Shown here piece by piece: positions 1 to 15,660 of a stretch of DNA of 64,000 nt. Where the stretch lies: contig NC_089235.1 of the NCBI RefSeq assembly GCF_963924675.1, positions 55,267,520 to 55,331,519 on the forward strand. Direction: 5' to 3'. The stretch is from Phocoena phocoena. Lineage: Eukaryota > Chordata > Mammalia > Artiodactyla > Phocoenidae. Numbering within the stretch: position 1 is the stretch's first letter; every line of letters starts with the position of its first letter. The position numbers were made by a program, and so were the translations under genes. The notes beneath the pieces are model-generated. The model was not told the origin of the DNA. It made no database searches and worked only from the letters and a program-made list of their open reading frames with translations.

Positions 1-15
1 ATCTGTACCATTTTT

Positions 16-3717
<3,702 letters not shown>

Positions 3718-3775
3718 TTTCTTAAATGTTTTGGGTTTGTTTTTGTAGGTCTTTTTCTTCTCTTGTGTTTCCCAC

Positions 3776-4370
3776 TTAGAGAAGTTCCTTTAGCATTTGT
3801 TGTAGAGGTGGTTTGGTGGTGCTGAATTCTCTTAGGTTTTGCTTGTCTGTAAAGCTTTTGATTTCTCCATCGAATCTAAATGAGATCCTTGCTGTGTAGA
3901 GTAATCTTGGTTGTCGGTTCTTTCCTTTCATCACTTTAAATATGTTGTGCTGCTCCCTTCTGGCTTGTAGAGTATCTTCTGAGAAATCAACTGTTAACCT
4001 CTGGGAGTTCCCTTTTATGTTATGTGTCATTTTTCCCTTGTTGCTTTTAATAATTTTTCTTTTCTTTCATTGTTTTCAATTTGATTACTATATGTCTCGG
4101 TGTGTTTCTCCTTGGGTTTATCCTGCCTGGGACTCTCTGCACTTCCTGAACTTGGGTGGCTATTTCCTTTCCCATGTTAGGGAAATTTCGACTATAATCT
4201 CTTCACATATTTTCTCAGGTGATCTCTCTCTCTCTTCTCCTTCTGCGACCCATATAATGCAAATGTTTATACGTTTAATGTTAACCCAGAAGTCTCTTAG
4301 GCTGTCTTCATTTCTTTTAATTCTTTTTTCTTCCTTCTGCTCCACAGCAGTGAATTCCACTATTCTGTCT
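3776..4370 (-). pseudogene. L1 ORF1 remnant, N-terminal half deleted
   Basis: ORF1 makes the trimeric RNA-binding chaperone of the L1 particle. The minus strand shows the region just after the coiled coil (DRIVEFTAVEQ, then RNEDSLRDFWVNIKRINI, about 4370-4270), a broken central part, and the C-terminal RNA-binding part (TLQARREQHNIFKVMKGKN and YTARISFRFDGEIKSF) ending at a TAA complementary to 3776-3778. The first half, with most of the coiled coil, is absent: the sequence upstream of DRIVEF is 5'UTR. The frame is also shifted between the two readable blocks. It sits about 60 bp upstream of ORF2, the usual L1 order. Confidence 0.88.
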
Positions 4371-4938
4371 GCTAATGGAGGATTCTCGGAGGGCTCATTC
4401 CAAGCAGTACTTCCCAGAACTGCTGTCAGTGTCCTTGTCCCCACAGTGAGCCACAGCCACCCCCTGCCTCTGCAGGAGACCCTCCAACACTAGCAGGTAG
4501 GTCTGGTTCAGTCTCCTATGGGGTCATTGCTCCTTCCCTCTGGGTCCTGCTGCACACACTACTTTGTGTGTGCCCTCCAAGAGTGGAGTCTCTGTTTCCC
4601 CTAGTCCTGTCGAAGCTCTGCAATCAAATCCCGCTAACCTTCAAAGTCTGATTCTCTGGGAATTCCTCCTCCCGTTGCTGGAGCCCCAGGTTGAGAAGCC
4701 TGATGTGGGGCTCAGAACCTTCACTCCAGTGGTATAATTGTTCTCTAGTTTGTGAGTTACCCACCCTGCGTTTCTGGGATTTGATTTTATTGTGATTGCA
4801 TCCCTCCTACCATCTCATTGCAGCTTCTCCTTTGTCTTTGAATGTGGGGTGTATTTTTGGTGAGTTCCAGTGTCTTCCTATCGATTATTGTTCAGCATTT
4901 AGTTGTAATTCTGGTGCTCTTGCAAGAGGGAGTCCAGC
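4371..4938 (-). promoter_or_regulatory. L1 5'UTR (internal promoter), type B
   Basis: Minus-strand sequence upstream of the truncated ORF1. It is clearly less A-rich than ORF2 and lacks long frames. It carries blocks such as 'gagcaccagaattacaac' near the 5' end (about 4925-4905) and 'gagactccactcttggag' (about 4593-4576), which I recognise from one cetacean L1 5'UTR type. It differs completely from the 5'UTR of the L1 at 7113-13201. Such regions hold the internal RNA polymerase II promoter. Activity here is doubtful because the element is broken. Confidence 0.7.
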
Positions 4939-5787
4939 TTAATTTTGAGGCTTAAATTCTTAGAGGACCTGTACTTGATGTTTTTAATTAATCTTGTTAG
5001 CTGATAATGTGTTTTTAGTTATTTCAGAATCATTTATGTGGGTAAGTTAACACATAGTCAAGATTTCAATTAAGAGTATCTTTAAGAACTTACTATTTAG
5101 AAATAATAAAATGTTGAAGAACTGATACTAAATGTGAAATATTGGTGAGTCAGACTTTGTTCAAGCTGGTTCACTTGGTGGTGTTGTTAAAGTGGGGCTC
5201 TGAGCTGGCATTTTTATTTTTAAGAAAATAAATGCATTTGAGAAAAATGAGAAAGTAAAGAAATTAAAAGAAACACTCAAAGATTCTGTATGACAAGAAC
5301 GCATACAATTTCAGAAGATTCATTTCAAATCCAGGTAACATATTTTATTGTGTAATTCAAAATTTTTATTTATTTTGTTAATAGTTAACAGAACATCTAT
5401 GTGTTCTCTTTTTGCTCTGGTCATTGAGAGATTAATATATTTGAAAATAACCATACTTCAAGCAGAAACATTTAAAATAAGTGACTAATGTCCAAGAGAA
5501 TACATATTAAAATATCCACATGTTTTTAATATACCAGCAATTTAAATTTATATGTATGTACATTTTAATAGAAGATTCAATAACTTGATATTATGGTTTT
5601 AATAATTTTAAGAATGATAGGTACATTTTCAATTTTTTATCATAAATTAAGAGAGCAAATAATGCTTTTCTTTTTGCATGCAGCCATTTAATCACATTTT
5701 AGCAGAAAACCAAAAAACTTGTCAATTGTTTTATTGCGATATAATTCACAATTCAACTGAATAATAATAGCAACACACATCACATGC

Positions 5788-5810
5788 ATATATATATATA
5801 TATATATATA
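5788..5810. repeat. (AT)n microsatellite
   Basis: An uninterrupted AT alternation of 23 bases, likely length-variable. Confidence 0.95.
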
Positions 5811-5819
5811 CATGTATCT

Positions 5820-6025
5820 TTATTAATAGCTTTACACATTTTATTCACTTACTACTCACAAAACCTTATAAATTAGCTTCATCGTTAACAGCCCATGTTA
5901 GATAGTAGCTGATTAGAGGGATTAATTAGATTATTGAATGCCTCCAGTGTCATGCATTTTTGTATTTAGTTAAGTAACCAAACCAGTAATCAAACCCAGC
6001 AACTCTGGCCTCACTGTCTTTCCAC
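5820..6025 (+). repeat. MIR SINE, degraded
   Basis: Order and wording follow a MIR on the plus strand: 'tttacacattttattcac' near the middle and 'aatcaaacccagcaactctg' near the 3' part, ahead of a 'ctttccactgg' end. The central core is poorly kept, so the limits are approximate. Confidence 0.55.
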
Positions 6026-6607
6026 TGGGAAGAAGCATGTCTATATAATACAATTTAGCAACTAATTTATGAATACATACAATATACGTGTCTTTCTATT
6101 TCACGTTGAGGAACTCTGACGCAAACATTTCAATAGAGAAGAGATAATGTACCTCTGTATATTTTATATGTTTGTACTTTTGAATAAATTATCCTGTTAA
6201 CATTATAACTCCTCATAATGTGCTTTCTGTTTTTATCTGTGCAATATTCTGACCATAATATAAACAGGAACCTTTTCATGCTTATCTAAGATATAGACCT
6301 TCCCCCATCACTGGCATGATTTCAAACACAGAGGAGAAACAGAGGCTAAGCAGGTCACATAATCTGTAGTTTAATGACTCAGCTTTGTCATTTAAGTCTT
6401 AACTTGGTTTCAGGATTTTTCTACTCATTTGTATTTGATTGAACACCACATCACATACTAAGGTGAATCCTTGTCTTTGTCCTTAAAATGGCTTTCTGTC
6501 CATGAAAATTTGAGCCTGTCTTTACTTCTTTATCCTTAAATTACTGAATCCTTGTTTCCATGACTGTGCTTTATTAGAAAATTCATAGATTCTATCTTTG
6601 ACATGTT

Positions 6608-7112
6608 TATTTTATATTTTTATGATTACCTATTTAGAGTAGTTTTAGGTTCAGCAAAACTGAGAAGAAGGTACAATGATTTCCCATATACTCCTTTCCC
6701 CAAAAGCCTCCCTAAATATCAATATCCCCTACCAGAGTAGGACATTTGTTACAATTAATGACCTTACAATAATACATCATAATTGTCCAAAGTTCATCGT
6801 ATACATTACAGTGCCCTCTTGGTGCAGTATATTATATGAATTTGGACAAATGTATAGTGATATTTTCTCATCATTATATTAATATACAGAATGTTTTCAC
6901 TGTCTTAAAAGTCCTCTATGCTCTTATATTCTTCCCTCCCTCTACCCTCAATTCCTGGCAACCACTGACCTTTTTACTATCTCCATAGTTATCTGGAATG
7001 TCACATAGTTGGAATCATACAGTACTGCAGGTTTTTCAGATGGGCTTCTTGCCTCAGTAATACACATTTAAACTTCTTCCATGTCTTCTCATGGGTTGAT
7101 AGCTTATTTATT
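6608..7112 (-). mobile_element. Old L1 (L1M-type), 3' part, left of the nested insertion
   Basis: Antisense L1M 3'UTR: 'gtagttttaggttcagc' at the 3' end, then a run resembling the L1M tail ('ggcaaccactgacctttt', 'tggaatcatacagta') up to 'catgggttgatagctta'. The next L1M base expected after this point is found at about 13202, showing that the L1 between them was inserted into this element. The 3' limit is set where similarity starts; no clean poly-A or target duplication is seen. Confidence 0.85.
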
Positions 7113-7487
7113 TCTTTATTTTTCAACATCTTTATTGGAGTATAATTGTTCCACACTAGTGCATTAGCTTCTGCTGTATAAAAAGTGAAACAGCCATACG
7201 TATACACATATCACCATATACCCTCCCTATTGCGTCTCTCTCTCACCCTCCTTATTCCACCCCTCTAGGTGGTGACAAGGCATGGAGCTGATCTCCCTGT
7301 GCTATGCAGCTGTTTCCCACCAGCTATCCATTCTACATTTGGTACTGTATATATGTACATGCCACTCTCCCACCACATCCCAGCCCCCTCTCCCTCCCCG
7401 TGTCCTCAAGTCAACTCTCCATGTCTGCGTCTTTATTCATGTTCTGCCCCGAGGTTCTTCAGAATCTTTTTTTTTTTTTGGTTTCCA

Positions 7488-10400
7488 TATATATGTGTTA
7501 GCATATGGTATTTGTTTTTCTCTTTCTGACTTACTTCACTCTGTATGACAAACTCTAGGTCCATCTACCTCATTACAGATAACTCAGTTTTTTGTTTTTA
7601 TGGCTGAGTAATATTCCACTGTATATATGTGTCATATCTTCTATATCTATTCATCTGTTGATGGACACTTAGGTTGCTTCCATCTCCTGGCTATTGTAAA
7701 CAGTGCTGTAGTGAACATGGTGGTACATGACACTTTTTGAATTATGGTTTTCTCAGGGTATATGCCCAGTAATGGGATTGCTGGGTCATATGATAGTTCT
7801 ATTTTTAGTTTTTACGGAACCTCCATACTGTTCTCCATAGTGGCTGTATCAATTTACATTCCTACCAACAGTGCAAAAGGGTTGCCTCTTCTCCACACCT
7901 TTTCCAGCATTTATTTATTGTAGATTTTTTGAAGATGGCCATTCTGACCAGTGTGAAGTGATACCTCATTGTAGTTTTGATTTGCATTTCTCTAATGATT
8001 AGTGATGTTGAGCATCCTTTCATGTGTTTGTTGGCAATCTGTATATCTTCTTTGGAGAAATGTCTATTTAGGTCTTCTGCCCATTTTTGGACTGAGTTTT
8101 TGTTTTTTTGATATTGAATGTCATGAGCTGCTTGTATATTTTGGAGATTAATCCTTTGTCAGTTGTTTCATTTGCAAATACTTTCTCCCATTCTGAGGAG
8201 AATTCCTCTTGTTTATGGTTTCCTTTGCTGTGCAAAAGCTTTTAAATTTCATTAGGTCCCATTTGTTTATTTTTCTTATTATTTCCCTTTCTCTAGGAGG
8301 TGGGTCAAAAAGGATCTTGTGATTTATGTCATAGAGTGTTCTGCCTATGTTTTCCTCTCAGAGTTTTCCAGTGTCTGGCCTTATATTTAGGTCTTTAATC
8401 CATTTGAAGTTTATTTTTGCATATGGTGTTAGGAAGTGTTCTAATTTCATTCTTTTACATGCAGCTGTAGAGTTTTCCTAACACCACTTATTGAAGAGGT
8501 TGTCTTTTCTCATTGTATATACTTGCCTCCTTTGTCAAAGATAAGGTGACCCTATGTGTGTGGGTTTATCTCTGAGCTTTCTATCCTGTTCCATTGATCT
8601 ATCTTTCTGTTTTAGTGCCAGTACCATAATGTCTTATTATTGTAGCTTTGTAGTATAGTCTGCAGTCAGGGAACCTGATTCCTCCAGCTCCATTTTCCTT
8701 TCTCAAGATTGCTTTGGCTATTCGGGTCCTTTATGTTTCCATATAAATTGTGAAATTTTTTGTTCTAGTTCTGTGAAAACTGCCATTGGTAGTTTGATAG
8801 GGATTACACTGAATTTGTAGATTGCTTTGGGTCTTATAGTCATTTTTACAATGTTGATTCTTCCAATCCAAAAACATGGTATATCTTTCCATCTGTTTGT
8901 ATCAACTTTAATTTTTTTCATCAGTGTCTTACAGTTTTCTGCATACAGCTCTTTTGTCTCCCTAGGTAGGTTTATTTCTAGGTATTTTATTCTTTTTGTT
9001 GCAAAGGTAAGTGCTAGTGTTTCCTTAATTTCTCTTTCAGATATTTCATCATTGGTGTATAGGAATGCAAGAGATTTCTGTGCATTAATTTTGTATCCTG
9101 CAACTTTACCAAATTCACTGATTAGCTCTAGTAGTTTTCTGGTGGCATCTTTAGGATTCTCTATGTATACTATCATGTCATCTGCAAACAGTGACAGTTT
9201 TACTTCTTGTCCAATTTGTATTCATTTTATTTCTTTTTCTTCTCTGTTTGCCATAGCTAGGACTTCCAAAACTATGTTGAATAATAGTGGTGAGAGTGGA
9301 CATCCTTGTCTTGTTCCTGATTATAGAGGAAATGCTTTCAGTTTTTCACCATTGAGAATGATGTTTGCTGTGGGTTTGTCATATATGGCCTTTATTATGT
9401 TGAGGTAGTTTCCCTCTATGCCCATTTTCTGGAGAGTTTTTATCATAAATGGGTGTTGAATTTTGTCAAAAGCTTTTCCTGAATCTATGCAGAAGATCAT
9501 ATGTTTTTTTCTTCTTCAATTTTTTAATATGGTGTATTACATTGATTGATTTGCATACATTGAAGAATCCTTGCATTCCTGGGATAAAACCACTTGATTA
9601 GGGCGTATGAACCTTTAAATGTGCTGTTGGATTCTGTTTGCTAGTATTTTGTTGAGGATTTTTGCATCTATATTCATCAGTGATACTGCCCTGTAGTTTT
9701 CTTTCTTTGTGACATCTTTGTCTGTGTTTGGTATCAAGGTGATGGTGGTCTCATAGTATGAGTTTGGGAATGTTCCTCCCTCTGCTATATTTTGGAAGAG
9801 TTTGAGAAGGATAGGTGTTAGCTCTTCTTTAAATATTGATAGAATTCGCCTGTGAAGCCATCTGGTCCTGGGCTTTTGTTTGTTGGAAGATTTTTATTCA
9901 TAGTTTCAATTTCAGTGCTTGTGATTGGTCTGTTTCTATTTTCTATTTCTTCCTGGTTCACTCTCAGAAGGTTGTGCTTTTCTACGAATTTGTCCATTTC
10001 TTCCAGGTTGTCCATTTTATTGGCATATAGTTGTTTGTAGTAATCTCTCATGATCCTTTGTATTTCTGCAGTGTCTGTTGTTACTTCTTTTTCATTTCTA
10101 ATTCTATTGATTTGAGTCTTCTCCCTTTTTTCTTGATGAGTCTGGCTAATGATTTATCAATTTTGTTTATCTCCTCAAAGAAGCAGCTTTTAGTTTTATT
10201 CATCTTTGCTATGGTTTCCTTCATTTCTTTTTCATTTATTTCTGGTCTGATCTTTATGATTTCCTTCCTTATGCTAACTTTGGGGTTTTTTTGTTCTTCT
10301 TTCTCTAAGTGCTTTAGGTGTAAGGTTAGGTTTTTTATTTGAGATGTTTCTTGTTTCTTGAGGTAGGATTGTATTGCTATAAACTTCCCTCTTATAACTG

Positions 10401-11264
10401 CTTTTGTTGTGTCCCACAGGTTTTGGGTCATCCTGTTTTCATTGTCATTTTTTTCTAGGTATTTTTTGATTTCCTCTTTGATTTCTTCCATGATCTCTTG
10501 GTTATTTAGTAATGTATTGTTTAGCCCCCATGTGTTTGTATTTTTTAGTGTTTTTCCTGTAATTGATATCTAGTCTCATAGCGTTGTGGTTGGAACAGGT
10601 ACTTTATATGATTTCAATTTTCTTAAATTTATGAAGGCTTCATTTGTGACCCATGATATGATCTCTCCTGGAGAATGTTCCATGAGCACTTGAGAAGAAA
10701 GTGTATTCTGTTGTTTTTAAATGGAATGTCCTATAAATATCAATTAAGTTCATCTTGTTTAATTTGTCATTTAAAGCTTGTGTTTCCTTATTCATTTTCA
10801 TTTTGGATGATGTGTTCATTGGTGAGAGGGGGGTGTTAATGTCCCCTACTATGATTGTATTACTGTCGATCTCCCCTTTTATGGTTTTCAGCATTTGCCT
10901 TATGTGTTGAAGTGCTCCTATGTTGGGTAAATAAATAAATACAATCGTTATATCTTCTTGGATTGATCCCTTGATCATTATGTAGTGTCCTTCTTTGTCT
11001 CTTGTAATAGCCCTTATTTTAAAGTCTATTTCTTCTGTTATGAGAGTTGCTACTCCAGCTCTCTTTTGATTTCCATTTGCATGGAATATCTTTTTCCATC
11101 CCCTCACTTTCAGTCTGTATGTGTCCCTAGGTCTGAATTGGGTTTCTTGTAGACAGGACATATACGGTTCTTGTTTTTGTATCAGACCTTCTCTGTCTTT
11201 TGTTTGGAGCATTTAATCCATTTACATTTAAGGTAATTATCAACATGGGTGTTTCTATTACCAT
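7488..11264 (-). pseudogene. L1 ORF2 remnant of the nested L1
   Basis: Start ATG complementary to 11262-11264, reading MVIETPMLIITLNVNGLNAP. The endonuclease block at 11212-10640 keeps the key landmarks: QET (catalytic Glu region), GDINT (Asp and Asn of the usual GDxNT) and 'RRDHIMGHK'. The RT region keeps '[15 protein letters not shown]' near 9830 and FADD at about 9180, followed by [14 protein letters not shown]. The C-terminal part is broken into short frames. The usual stop after 'THIYG' near 7488 is changed, so the last frame would read on into the 3'UTR. Multiple frameshifts rule out function. It encodes the L1 endonuclease/RT when intact. Confidence 0.92.
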
Positions 11265-11321
11265 TTTCTTAATTGTTTTAGGTTTGTTATTGTAGGTCTT
11301 TTCCTTCTCTTGTATTTCCTG

Positions 11322-12205
11322 CCTAGAGAAGTTCCTTTAGCATATGTTGTAAAACTGGTTTGGTGGTGCTGAATTCTTTTAGCTTTTGCTTTTCTTAAAG
11401 GTTTTAATTTCTCTGCCAAATCTGAATGAGATCCTTGTTGGGTAGAGTAATCTTGGTTGTAGGTTTTTCCCTTTCATCACATTAATTATGTCCTGTCACA
11501 CCCTTCTGGCTTGCAGAGTTTCTGCTGAAAATTCAGCTGTTAACCTTATGGGGATTCCCTTGTATGTTATTTGTTGCTTTTCCCTTGCTGCTTTTAATAT
11601 TTTTTCTTTGTATCTAATTTTTGATAGTTTGATTAATATGTGTCTTGTCGTGTTTCTCATTGGATTTATCCTGTATGGGACTCTTTGTGCTTCCTGGATT
11701 TGATTGACTATTTCCTTTCCCATATTAGGGAAGTTTTCATCTGTAATCTCTTCAAATATTTTCTCAGTCCCTTTCTTTTTCTCTTCTTCTTTTGGGACAC
11801 CTGTAATTCGAATGTTGGTGCAATTAAATGTACCAGTGTTGTCTGAGACTGTCCTCAATTCTTTTCATTCTTTTTTCTTTACTCTTTTCTGTGGTAGTTA
11901 TTTTTATCTTCCAGGTCACTTATCCGTTCTTCTGCCTCAGTTATTCTGCTAGTGATTCTTTCTAGAGAATTTTTAATTTCATTTATTGTGTTGTTCATCA
12001 TTGTTTGTTTGCTGTTTTGTTCTTCTAGGTCCTTGTTAAGAGTTTCTTGTATTTTCTCAATTCTGTGTCCAAGATTTTTGATCATCTTTACTATCATTAC
12101 TCTGAATTCCTTTTCAGGTTTACTGCCTTTTTCCTCTTCATTTGTTTGGTCTGGTGGGTTTTTACCTTGCTCTTTCATCTGCTGTGTATTTTTCTGTCTT
12201 CTCAT
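11322..12205 (-). pseudogene. L1 ORF1 remnant of the nested L1
   Basis: The start is MRRQKNTQQMKEQGKNPPDQ at 12205. A coiled-coil-like stretch follows (IEKIQETLNKDLEEQ, INEIKNSLERITSRITEAEE), then after a frameshift near 11880 the central block (ITGVPKEEEKKKGTEKIFEE) and RNA-binding part (KAAREKQQITYKGIPIRLTAEF). The stop is TAG complementary to 11322-11324. The span of about 295 codons fits an L1 ORF1. It codes for the L1 RNA chaperone when intact; frameshifts break it here. Its sequence differs from the ORF1 remnant at 3776-4370, consistent with two L1 lineages. Confidence 0.9.
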
Positions 12206-13201
12206 TTTGCTTAACTTACTGTGTTTGGGGTCTCCTTTTCCCAGGCTGCAGGTTCGTAGTTCCCATTTTTTTCCTGTCTGACCCCAGTGGGTAAGGTTGG
12301 TTCATTGGGTTGTGTAGGCTTCCTGGTGGAGGGGACTGGTGCCTGTGTACTGGTGGATGAGGTTGGATCTCATCTTTCTGGTGGGCAGTACTGTGTCCAG
12401 TGGTGTGTTATGGGATGTCTGTGAACTTAATATGATTTTAGGCAGCCTCTCTGCTAATGGGTCGGGTTGTGTTCCTGTTTTCCTAGTTGTTTGGCATGGG
12501 GTGTCCAATACTGTAATTTGCTGCTCATTGAGTGGAGCTGCATCTTAGCATTGAGACTGAGATCTCTGGGAGAGCTCTTGTCAATTGATATTACATGTGG
12601 CCAGGAGGTGCCTGGTGGACCAGTGTTCTTAATTTGGCTCTCGTACCTCAGAGGCTCAGACCTGACAGCTGGCCAGAGCACCAAGATCCTGTCAGCCACA
12701 TGGCTGGAGATGATGGGCTATGAGTTGGATGTCAGCCACTGCCCTTTTGTAGCTCTGTCTCAGCTGTCTCCAAAGGTCACCCAGGTACATTGTGTTATTC
12801 CACCATTCCTCAGAACTTGTACATGCCAGTCTGGGATTTGTAGATGTCCTCCTGATACTCTTCATTGAAATACCTTGCACTCATTCTGGTGAGAGATATG
12901 CTAATAGAGTTGGTTCTCTTCAGTTCAGAGAGTGGGACAGTTGAGCCTTCATGTGTCTAAGTCAAAAGCAGATGCACAACAGACCCAAAGTGATAACGTG
13001 TCAGATTCCAAGAAGGCTTTCTGCAGCACCCGAGCAGCAGTCCCAAGCAGCCACTCCGCTCAGCTGCAGCACTTTGACTGGGGAAGTTGGTGGGACCCTC
13101 AAATGAGGATTTCTGCTGGCTCTACACCCTGACTTGCCCACCCAGGCAAGGAGCTGAGGAGAGCGTCTCCTCTCCCTGTCTCACCAGAGGAGGGGACACC
13201 T
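12206..13201 (-). promoter_or_regulatory. L1 5'UTR (internal promoter), type A
   Basis: About 1 kb upstream of ORF1 on the minus strand, less A-rich than the ORFs. Its parts near ORF1 ('aggctgcaggttcgtagttc' at 12242-12261 on the plus strand) belong to a recognised cetacean/artiodactyl L1 5'UTR type. The far end is GC-rich ('gaggagacgctctcctc' in sense near 13165). It shares nothing obvious with the 5'UTR at 4371-4938. It ends where L1M sequence resumes, so the 5'UTR looks complete or nearly so. Confidence 0.75.
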
Positions 13202-15660
13202 CTCATTTATTTTTAATGTTGAAAAATATTCCATTGTCTGAATATTCTGCAGTTTATTTACCTGTTCTCCTACTAAAAAACATCTTGGTTGCTTCCAAAT
13301 TTTGATGGTTATGAATACAGCTGCTATAAATGTGTATAGGTTTGCACATAAATTTTCAACTCCTTTGGGTCAATACCAAGGAGCAAAATTGCTATATCAT
13401 ATGGCAGAGTATATTTGGTTTCTGTTAAAAACAAAACAAAACAAATACAAAACTCTCTTCCAAAGTGGCTGTACCACTTTGCATTCCTACCAGCCGTAAA
13501 TGAGAATTACTGTTGCTACACATTCCCACCAGCTTTTGATGTTTTTAATGTTCTTGATATTAGCCAATCTAATAGTTGTGTAGTGGTGTCACATTGTTTT
13601 AATTTGTATTTCTCTGATGATATAGAATGTGGAGTATTTTTTCATATACATCTTTACTATCTGAATATTTTCTTTAGTGAGGTGTCTGTTAAAGTCTTTG
13701 GCCCATTTTTTAATTGGGTTGTTTTCTTCCTTATTGTTGAGTATTAAGTATTTATTTGTTTATTTTGGATAATGGTTCTTTATCAGATATGTTTTTTGCA
13801 AATATTTTATCCCAGTCAGTAGCTTATCTTCTTGACCTTGTCTTTCACAGACTAGAAGTTTTTAATGTTACTGAAGTCTATATTATCAATTATCCTGTCA
13901 TGAATCATGCTTTTTGTGTTGTATCTAAAAAGTCCTTGCCATACCCAAGGTCATCTACATTTTCTCCTGTGTTATCTTCTAGGAGTTTTATAGTTTTGAA
14001 TTTTCCATTTAGGTCTAAGATCCATTTTGAGTTAATTTTTGTGAAGGGTGTAAGGTCTGTGTCTAAATTTCTTTTTTCTCTTCTTTCTTTCTTTCTTTCC
14101 TTTCTTCTTTCCTTCCTTCTTTTTTTTCTTTCTTTCTTTCCTTTTTTTTTCTTCCTGATATGGAAGTCCAGTTGTTCCAGCACCATTTGTTGGAAAGACT
14201 ATCTTTACTTCATGGCATTGTTTTTCCTTCCTTGTCAAAGATAAGTTGACTCTATTATGTGTGTTTATTTCTGGGCTTTTTGTTCTGGTCCATTGATCTA
14301 TTAGTCTATTCTTTTATGAATTTCACACTGTCTTGATTATTGTAGCTCTATAGATTCAGACTGACTATTTCTTATCATAATAAGAGTTTTGATAAATTGT
14401 GTCTTTCAAAGAATTTCTCCATTTCACCTAGGTTTTCTAATTTGTGGGCATAGAGTTGTTCATAATATTCTTTATTATCCTTTTAATGTCCATAGGATCT
14501 GTAGTGATGTCCTTTCTTTCATTTCTGATATTAGTAATTTGTGTCTTTTCTTTTTTTCTTTGGTTAGCCTGGCTAGAGTTTTATCAATTTTATTGATCTT
14601 TTCAAAGAACCAGATTTTGATTTTCCCTACTGATTTACTATTTTCAACTTTATTGATTTCTGCTCTAATTCTTATTCTTTCTTTTCTTCTACTTAGTTTA
14701 TATTTAATTTTCTCTTTTTTCTAATTTCCTAAAGTATAAAGTTATATTTCTGATTTTAGATATTTGTTCTTTTCTAATATGTGAATTCAGTGTTGTAAAT
14801 TTCCCTCTAAACATCACTTTTGTTAAACCCCACAAATTTTGTTGTGTTTTCAATTTATTTAGTTCAAAATATTTAAAAATTTCTCCTGAGTTTTCTTTTC
14901 ACCCATGTGTTATTTATAAGTGTGCTGTTTAATCTCTGTGTATTTTAGGATTTTCCAGTTATCTTTCTGTTATTGATTTCTAGTTTAAATTTCACTGTGG
15001 CCTGAAAGCACACATGTATGATTTCTATTCTTTAAATGTGTTAAAGAATGTTTTATGGTTCAGAATGTGTTCTATATTGGTGAATGTTCCCTATATGCTT
15101 GAGAAGAATATGGATTCTGCTCTTGTTGGTTGAAGCTGTCTATAGATATTAGTTATATCTAGTTGATTGATGATATTGTTGACTTCAGCTATGCCCTAAT
15201 TGAATTCCTGCCTGGCTGGATCAGTCCATTTCTGTTAGAGCTCTCCAACTATGACAGTGGATTCATGTCTTTCTCCTTCCATTTCTATCAGTTTTTGCCT
15301 CATGTAGTTTCATGTTCTGTTTTTGAGTGCATATAAATTAAGGACTGCTATATCTTGTTGGAGAATTAATGTCTTTATCATTATGTAATGCCCCTATTTA
15401 TCCCTGAGAGTTTTCCTTAAAGTCCACTCTGTCTGAAATTAATATATTGATAGCTGCTCCTGCTTTCTTTTAATTAGTGTAAGCATGGTATGTTTATCTC
15501 CATCATTTACTTTTAACCTATATGTGTCTTTATATTTCAAGTGGATTTCTTATAGACAACATGTAGTTTGGTAGTGTTTTTTGATCCACTCTGGCAGTGT
15601 CTTTTAATTAGTGCATGTAGGCTACTGACATGCAAAGGGATTATTAAATTTTTGGATTAA
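13202..15660 (-). pseudogene. L1M ORF2 remnant, RT core deleted
   Basis: Minus-strand fragments of ORF2 are recognisable from nucleotide wording, for example 'ttccaaagtggctgtaccac' (13457-13476, plus strand) and 'gttgttccagcaccatttgt' (14171-14190). No long frame survives. At about 14345-14390 the sequence jumps from the region 3' of the RT to the region 5' of it ('gggcatagagttgttcataa' at 14446-14465), so the FADD-bearing part is missing. The endonuclease part follows to about 15660. It is dead as a gene. Confidence 0.8.
14068..14156. repeat. Homopyrimidine tract, 89 bp
   Basis: An unbroken C/T run made of tttc and cctt-like units, inside the L1M ORF2 remnant. The matching strand is pure purine. 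Such tracts can form intramolecular triplex (H-DNA). Confidence 0.95.

Larger units (their letters stand above)
4939..6607. other. Unique AT-rich intergenic stretch
   Basis: No open frame of note and no young repeat. It holds an AT microsatellite at 5788-5810 and a worn MIR around 5820-6025. A scrap at 5725-5760 ('ttattgcgatataattcac') resembles an L1M 3' end but is too short to call firmly. Nothing else is recognised. Confidence 0.6.
7113..13201 (-). mobile_element. Near full-length L1 (cetacean-type) nested inside an L1M
   Basis: On the minus strand: 5'UTR (13200-12206), ORF1 (12205-11322), spacer, ORF2 (11264 to about 7488) and 3'UTR with 'atctttattggagtataatt' near its end (7128-7147). 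At about 6.1 kb it matches the usual full length. It lies within an L1M that continues on both sides. Flanks 'cttatttatttct' (left) and 'ctcatttattttt' (right) look like an imperfect target duplication of about 12-13 bp. Both ORFs are broken, so it is immobile, though the complete 5'UTR could still have promoter sequence. Confidence 0.93.

Noticed and set aside
8827..12281. Plus-strand open frames across the nested L1, up to 193 codons
   Set aside because: Same reason: they mirror the minus-strand ORFs of the L1.
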